From Chloroflexota bacterium (GTDB lineage Bacteria; Chloroflexota; Limnocylindria; Limnocylindrales; CSP1-4): 9,045 nt of DNA. Position numbers and translations under genes: made by a program. Each line of letters begins with the position of its first letter. The first letter of the stretch is position 1. This document shows, piece by piece, positions 5,641-9,045 of the stretch. Below the pieces are notes generated by a model. The model saw nothing but the letters and a program-made list of their open reading frames with translations. It did not search any database and was not told the origin of the DNA. The DNA lies in NCBI GenBank assembly GCA_021801545.1, contig JAJYXX010000236.1, forward strand, positions 1 to 9,045, read 5' to 3'.

Positions 5641-6515
5641 CGGCCGCGGTGCGGACCCGGTCCACAATCGGCTCGATCAGCGTCACCCGGGTCTTGATCT
5701 ACGGGGCGCTCATCGTCGCCGCGGTCTTCTACCTGCTGCCGGTCTACGTCCTCCTCGTCACCGGGCTGAAGTCGTTCCAGGAGGTGAGTCTCGCCAGGAT
5801 GTGGGAGCTGCCGAGAGGCCTGGGTCTCGAGAGCTTCGTCCGGGCCTGGGCGGGCGACGAGGCGAAGGGGTTCACCGGGTTGGCCGGCAACTTCGCGAAC
5901 AGCCTTCTGATGGCGGTCCCGGCCGCGCTCATCTCGGCGATGCTCGGCTCGCTCAACGGCTACGTCTTCGCCAAGTGGCGCTTCCCCGGCTCGAACGCGC
6001 TCTTCACGGCCTTCCTGATCGGACTGTTCATTCCGTACCAGAGCGTCCTCATCCCCCTCGTCGTCACCCTCCAGAAGATGCACCTCTACGGCTCGATCCC
6101 GGGACTGATCTTCGTCCACGTCGTGTACGGCATCCCGATCACCACCCTGATCTTCCGGAACTACTACGCGACGGTGCCCGGCGAGCTGATCGAGGCGGCC
6201 AAGATCGACGGAGCATCCCTGCTCGGGATCTACCGCTGGATCCTGTTCCCGATCTCGGTGCCCGCGTTCGTGGTGACTCTCATCTGGCAGTTCACCTCGA
6301 TCTGGAACGACTTTCTGTTCGGGGTGATCGTGACCAGCCGACCGAACGTGCAGCCGATCACGGTCGCGCTGAACAACCTGGCCGGATCGTTCGTCGTCGA
6401 GTGGAACGTCCAGATGGCCGGGGCGCTCATCGCCGCGCTCCCGACACTGCTGCTGTACATCCTTCTTGGCCGCTATTTCGTCCGCGGGTTGATGGCCGGC
6501 TCGCTCAAGGGCTAG
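5637..6515 (+). CDS. Sugar ABC transporter permease, MalG/UgpE-type
   Basis: The second channel-forming membrane subunit, 292 residues with about six membrane segments. The EAA loop ELIEAAKIDGASLLGIYRWILFPI (183-206) is clear, and the C-terminus ends in GLMAGSLKG, the usual MalG-type ending (FVRGLMAGSLKG). The GTG start at 5637 forms a GTGA overlap with the stop of the upstream permease; GTG 5649 is a less likely alternative. The gene is followed 37 nt later by the beta-glucosidase gene. No ATP-binding-cassette gene follows, as the next gene is already the hydrolase. Confidence 0.93.
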   Translation: MTAAVRTRSTIGSISVTRVLIYGALIVAAVFYLLPVYVLLVTGLKSFQEVSLARMWELPRGLGLESFVRAWAGDEAKGFTGLAGNFANSLLMAVPAALISAMLGSLNGYVFAKWRFPGSNALFTAFLIGLFIPYQSVLIPLVVTLQKMHLYGSIPGLIFVHVVYGIPITTLIFRNYYATVPGELIEAAKIDGASLLGIYRWILFPISVPAFVVTLIWQFTSIWNDFLFGVIVTSRPNVQPITVALNNLAGSFVVEWNVQMAGALIAALPTLLLYILLGRYFVRGLMAGSLKG

Positions 6516-6552
6516 ACGTAGGGGTACCCGAAACAGAAAAGGAGCGCCCACC

Positions 6553-7899
6553 ATGGAATCTGACGTTCCCAGCTTCCCGCCCGGTTTCGTCTTCGGCGCG
6601 GCAACCTCGGCCTACCAGATCGAGGGCGGTGCGGCGGCGGACGGCCGGGGCGAGTCGATCTGGGACCGTTTCAGCCACACGCCCGGGCGCGTGCACGGGG
6701 GCGACACGGGCGACGTCGCCGCCGACCACTACCACCGCTACGCGGAGGACATCGCGCTCATGCGCGAGATCGGCCTCACCGCGTACCGCTTTTCGATCGC
6801 CTGGCCGCGCATCGTGCCCGACGGCCGGGGCCGCGTGAATGCCGCCGGGCTGGACTTCTACGACCGGCTGGTCGACGGGCTTCTCGCCGCCGGGATCACG
6901 CCCTTCGCGACGCTCTACCACTGGGACCTGCCCCAGCCGCTCCAGGACGCCGGCGGCTGGGCCGATCGCCGCGTCGTGGACGCGTTCACCGACTATGCGG
7001 ACGTCGTGTCCCGGCGCCTCGGCGACCGCGTGGACCGCTGGATAACGGTCAACGAACCCTGGTGCATCTCGTTTCTCGGGCACCTGACGGGCGAGCAGGC
7101 GCCCGGCGTGCGCGATCTCGGGACCGCCCTCCGGGTCGCCCATCACGTCCTGCTCGCCCACGGCGCCGCGGTCCCGGTCCTCAGGGCCAACGCCGGCCCG
7201 ACGAGCCAGGTCGGGATTGTCTGCAACATGACGCCCGGCGCCGCGGCCTCGGACACCGAGGCGGACCGGCGGGCGGCCGAGCGCTGGGATGGCTTCTTCA
7301 ACCGCTGGTTCGTCGACCCGCTCGCCGGACGCGGTTACCCGTCTGACATGGTCGCCCTGTACGGCCCCCTGGCGCCGGCGGTCGAGCCGGGCGATCTCGA
7401 GCGAATCGCGACGCCGGTCGACTTCTTCGGCCTCAACTACTACTTCCGCGCCGTGGTGAGCGACGACCCGGACGCACCTCCCCTCGGGCTGCGCTCCCAC
7501 GAGGTCCCCGGCGCGACGTCGACGGCGATGGGCTGGGAGGTCTACCCGGACGGGCTGCGCGAGCTCCTCGTGCGCCTCCACCGCGACTACGGGTTCGCTG
7601 CGCTCTACGTCACCGAGAGCGGGGCCGCCTTCGAGGACCGCGTGGATCCCGACGGCATCGTGCGCGACCCGGAGCGGCTCGCCTACCTGCGGGACCACCT
7701 GGCCGCCGCCCGCCGGGCGATCGACGAGGGGGTCCCCCTGGGCGGGTTCTTCGTTTGGTCGCTGCTCGACAACTTCGAGTGGGCGCACGGCTACGCCAAG
7801 CGCTTCGGGCTCATCCACGTCGACTACGCGACGCAGGAGCGGCGGATCAAGGAGAGCGGGCGCTGGTACGCGGAGATCATCCACGCTAACTCGCGCTGA
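6553..7899 (+). CDS. GH1 family beta-glucosidase, cytoplasmic
   Basis: A retaining glycosidase that removes a terminal beta-linked glucose (often also galactose or fucose) from cellobiose-type or aryl glucosides. It has 448 residues, the normal length of a single-domain (beta/alpha)8 GH1 enzyme. The acid/base Glu is E168 in TVNEPW and the nucleophile is E355 in YVTESG, where Ser356 replaces the more usual Asn. Sugar-binding residues are visible: Q22 (YQIEGG), H123-W124 (LYHWDLP), N167, N295-Y296 (GLNYY), W402, and E409-W410 (DNFEW). The EW pair supports a non-phosphorylated substrate, which agrees with ABC rather than PTS import. No signal peptide is seen, so hydrolysis is intracellular. GGAG (6541-6544), 8 nt before ATG 6553, supports the start. 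It is the last gene of the transport operon and of the bglA/bglB type. Confidence 0.96.
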   Translation: MESDVPSFPPGFVFGAATSAYQIEGGAAADGRGESIWDRFSHTPGRVHGGDTGDVAADHYHRYAEDIALMREIGLTAYRFSIAWPRIVPDGRGRVNAAGLDFYDRLVDGLLAAGITPFATLYHWDLPQPLQDAGGWADRRVVDAFTDYADVVSRRLGDRVDRWITVNEPWCISFLGHLTGEQAPGVRDLGTALRVAHHVLLAHGAAVPVLRANAGPTSQVGIVCNMTPGAAASDTEADRRAAERWDGFFNRWFVDPLAGRGYPSDMVALYGPLAPAVEPGDLERIATPVDFFGLNYYFRAVVSDDPDAPPLGLRSHEVPGATSTAMGWEVYPDGLRELLVRLHRDYGFAALYVTESGAAFEDRVDPDGIVRDPERLAYLRDHLAAARRAIDEGVPLGGFFVWSLLDNFEWAHGYAKRFGLIHVDYATQERRIKESGRWYAEIIHANSR

Positions 7900-7986
7900 T
7901 CCGGGCGTGTCCCATCGGCTGACCGTGCGGTCTCCTCTGCCGCGGGTCGGTCATGGTCCCGTTCGTCGAGGCTTGCCCGCGGCACC

Positions 7987-8026
7987 TCGGGACCCAGTTC
8001 GGCGGTCGCGTCGTTGCCGGTCCCGA
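7987..8026. other. Inverted repeat overlapping the atp promoter region
   Basis: TCGGGACC (7987-7994) and GGTCCCGA (8019-8026) form a perfect 8-bp inverted repeat with a 24-nt gap. The right arm touches the -35 box of the atp promoter and could be a regulator half-site or simply chance in this composition. A poorer hairpin just after the beta-glucosidase stop, with arms near 7920 and 7950, could end the sugar operon, but it is interrupted. Confidence 0.25.
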
Positions 8027-8043
8027 ACGGCAGCTGCTATACT
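8014..8043 (+). promoter_or_regulatory. Sigma70-type promoter of the ATP synthase genes
   Basis: TATACT (8038-8043, 5 of 6 consensus bases) is preceded by TGC, giving an extended -10, and TTGCCG (8014-8019, 4 of 6) lies 18 nt upstream. In such GC-rich DNA a TATACT box is conspicuous. The expected start near 8050 leaves a leader of about 17 nt before the ATG at 8067 and rules out the upstream in-frame ATG at 7953. The atp genes therefore need not depend on read-through from the sugar operon. Confidence 0.65.
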
Positions 8044-8066
8044 CCCGCCGCGTTGTCGGGCCGCTC

Positions 8067-8288
8067 ATGAACCAGCTTGGCCGGGCCGGAGCCTATCTCG
8101 CCCTCTTCTCGGAGATCGGGCTCGTCCTGCTCGTCACCACGCTGGCCGGGGTCCTCGCCGGATACTGGCTCGACACGCAGCTGGGGACCCTGCCCATCTT
8201 CGTCGTCGCCGGTTTCCTCGGTGGTGCCGCGACCGGGGCCCTGGCGATCTACAGGTTGATCACCCGGTTCCTGTCGAGGTTCGAGTAG
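8067..8288 (+). CDS. atpZ: AtpZ/AtpI-family small membrane protein of the ATP synthase operon
   Basis: 73 residues with two membrane helices (about 13-33 and 42-62) joined by GYWLDTQLGTLP (32-43), the signature turn of the AtpZ/AtpI family encoded first in many atp operons. Members are linked to F1F0 ATP synthase assembly or c-ring formation and, in some bacteria, to Mg2+/Ca2+ supply. The frame is open back to an ATG at 7953. The start at 8067 is preferred because the promoter -10 lies at 8038-8043 and the upstream residues look non-coding. The ribosome site is weak (GGG at 8058-8060). The gene lies 73 nt before atpB. Assignment to AtpZ rather than AtpI rests on small size and the two-helix shape. 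Confidence 0.82.
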   Translation: MNQLGRAGAYLALFSEIGLVLLVTTLAGVLAGYWLDTQLGTLPIFVVAGFLGGAATGALAIYRLITRFLSRFE

Positions 8289-8298
8289 CGGGACCGGG

Positions 8299-8314
8299 TC
8301 CGATCCGGATCGGA
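8299..8314. repeat. 16-bp perfect palindrome between atpZ and atpB
   Basis: TCCGATCC (8299-8306) followed directly by GGATCGGA (8307-8314) makes a gapless 16-bp palindrome, the longest I find in the window. It lies 11 nt after the atpZ stop. Without a loop it forms a poor RNA hairpin, so a dimeric protein site is possible. GATCCGG is also a frequent word locally, which lowers its weight. Confidence 0.55.
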
Positions 8315-8321
8315 TGCGAAG

Positions 8322-8343
8322 AGCGCGGCGTCACAGCCGCGCT
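8322..8343 (+). other. Intercistronic hairpin just upstream of the atpB ribosome site
   Basis: An 8-bp stem, AGCGCGGC (8322-8329) with GCCGCGCT (8336-8343), carries a 6-nt loop; a G-U pair can extend it by one step. Its 3' foot is 9 nt before the GGAG of atpB, so it could influence translation or mRNA processing at the start of the subunit a gene. There is no T-run and a terminator inside the operon is unlikely. Confidence 0.5.
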
Positions 8344-8361
8344 TGTGTGTGTGGAGCAAGC

Positions 8362-9045
8362 GTGTCGAGCGAGCAGCCCGAGGCGATCGCGAATACCGTG
8401 CCGGCGGTCGAAGCCACGGCGTCGGCCACGAGCGGTCGTCGGGCCGTGCGCACCCTCGCGATCCTCGCTGCGGCGGTCGTCATCCTCGACGTCATCGCCT
8501 TCCTCGTCCTGCCCCCGTTCCCCAGGGGTGGTCAGGCCGGCGAGGCCTGCGCCTACCCGATCTGCTTCATCGGCGGCAACCTCGAGTTCCCGCCGCCGCA
8601 CGTCGTCCTCGACCTCGCGCCGAGCGACCCGATGCCGACCGGGCAGCTCGTGGTCGCGTTCCACCCGAGCATCACGTCCCCGATCATCACGATGTGGATC
8701 ATCGAGGCCCTCCTGCTGCTCGTGGCGTTGTTCGCGGTCCGGGCGATGCGCGACGTGCCACGCGGCCTCCAGAACGTCGTCGAATGGGCCTACGAGCTGC
8801 TCGAGGACTTCGGGACCTCGATCGGCGGGGTCGAGGCGCGGCGGCACATCCCGGTCTACGCGGCCTTCTTCCTGCTCATCCTCTTCAGCAACTGGAGCGG
8901 CCTCGTGCCCCCGGTCGGCAAGGTCGATGAGCTCCGGGCGCCGACGAGCGACGTGAACATCACGATCGGGCTCGCCCTCTTCGCCTTCGGCTACTTCGAG
9001 TTCCAGGGCTTCCGGGCGCTCGGCATCGGCGGCTACCTCTCGAAG
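8362..9045 (+). CDS. atpB: F1F0 ATP synthase subunit a, N-terminal part (3' end outside window)
   Basis: The membrane stator subunit that forms the proton half-channels beside the c-ring. 228 codons are visible and the frame is open to the last base. Landmarks are MRDVPRGLQNVVEWAYELLEDF (129-150), FFLLILFSNWSGLVPPV (169-185) and APTSDVNITIGLALFAFG (193-210), all typical of AtpB. The essential channel Arg lies beyond the window. Visible membrane segments are about 29-51, 105-127, 164-182 and 197-215. The GTG at 8362 has GGAG (8353-8356) 5 nt upstream; GTG 8347 is an in-frame alternative with poorer spacing. A segment of about 50 residues between the first two helices (52-104) contains Cys63 and Cys68 and is Pro-rich, longer than I expect there. 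Confidence 0.93.
   Translation, partial: MSSEQPEAIANTVPAVEATASATSGRRAVRTLAILAAAVVILDVIAFLVLPPFPRGGQAGEACAYPICFIGGNLEFPPPHVVLDLAPSDPMPTGQLVVAFHPSITSPIITMWIIEALLLLVALFAVRAMRDVPRGLQNVVEWAYELLEDFGTSIGGVEARRHIPVYAAFFLLILFSNWSGLVPPVGKVDELRAPTSDVNITIGLALFAFGYFEFQGFRALGIGGYLSK

Noticed and set aside
6505..7884. Minus-strand open frame of 459 codons opposite the GH1 gene, and a 317-codon one opposite the second permease (5601-6554)
   Set aside because: Same GC-driven antisense artefact; the GH1 and permease reading frames are unequivocal.
7907..8956. + strand open frame of 349 codons covering atpZ and most of atpB
   Set aside because: Ser/Arg-rich out-of-frame translation; the true atpB frame starts at 8362 and stays open to the window end with clear AtpB motifs.
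1..9045. Mobile element, integrase, CRISPR array, tRNA or defence-like system
   Set aside because: No transposase or integrase motifs, no regularly spaced repeats and no tRNA-like cloverleaf noticed by eye; all substantial coding frames are explained by metabolism, transport, regulation and ATP synthase genes.

Overview
The window is about 9 kb of very GC-rich bacterial DNA with every supported gene on the + strand. The sequence suggests a Chloroflexota-type bacterium (Limnocylindria- or Thermomicrobia-like), or less likely a high-GC actinobacterium. The reasons are the codon bias, the frequent GTG starts, the GTSG variant of the phospho-sugar transferase, a binding protein close to the Thermus glucose-binding protein, and the order glyA, MraY/WecA-like gene, atpZ/atpI, atpB. 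This is inference; no taxonomic marker gene is present.

Layout. 1-440: 3' end of glyA (serine hydroxymethyltransferase). 475-1587: a polyprenyl-phosphate sugar-1-phosphate transferase of the MraY/WecA/TagO family whose usual third metal-binding Asp is replaced by Thr. 1588-1928: regulatory region with a terminator-like hairpin and three palindromes sharing a GAGCGCTC core, typical LacI-family operators. 1929-2978: LacI-family repressor. 2979-3352: non-coding spacer with a 13-bp hairpin. 3353-4669: sugar-binding lipoprotein. 4687-4721: 15-bp intercistronic hairpin. 4744-5640 and 5637-6515: two overlapping sugar ABC permease genes. 6553-7899: cytoplasmic GH1 beta-glucosidase. 8038-8043: a clear -10 box for the following operon. 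8067-8288: AtpZ/AtpI-type small membrane protein. 8362-9045: F0 subunit a (atpB), running off the window end.

How the genes work together. Positions 1929-7899 form a self-contained sugar-uptake and cleavage module. The lipoprotein captures a sugar outside the cell and the two permeases import it, with an ATPase that must be encoded elsewhere. The GH1 enzyme, which has no signal peptide, hydrolyses a beta-glucoside in the cytoplasm, and the LacI-type repressor probably senses the sugar. The module sits between genes (glyA, MraY/WecA-like, atpZ-atpB) that are often direct neighbours in Gram-positive-type and related genomes, so it looks like an accessory insertion into a housekeeping locus. I see no transposase, integrase, tRNA, rRNA, CRISPR array or exotic defence-like system. 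The interest is in the regulatory architecture, the altered transferase active site and the insertion context.
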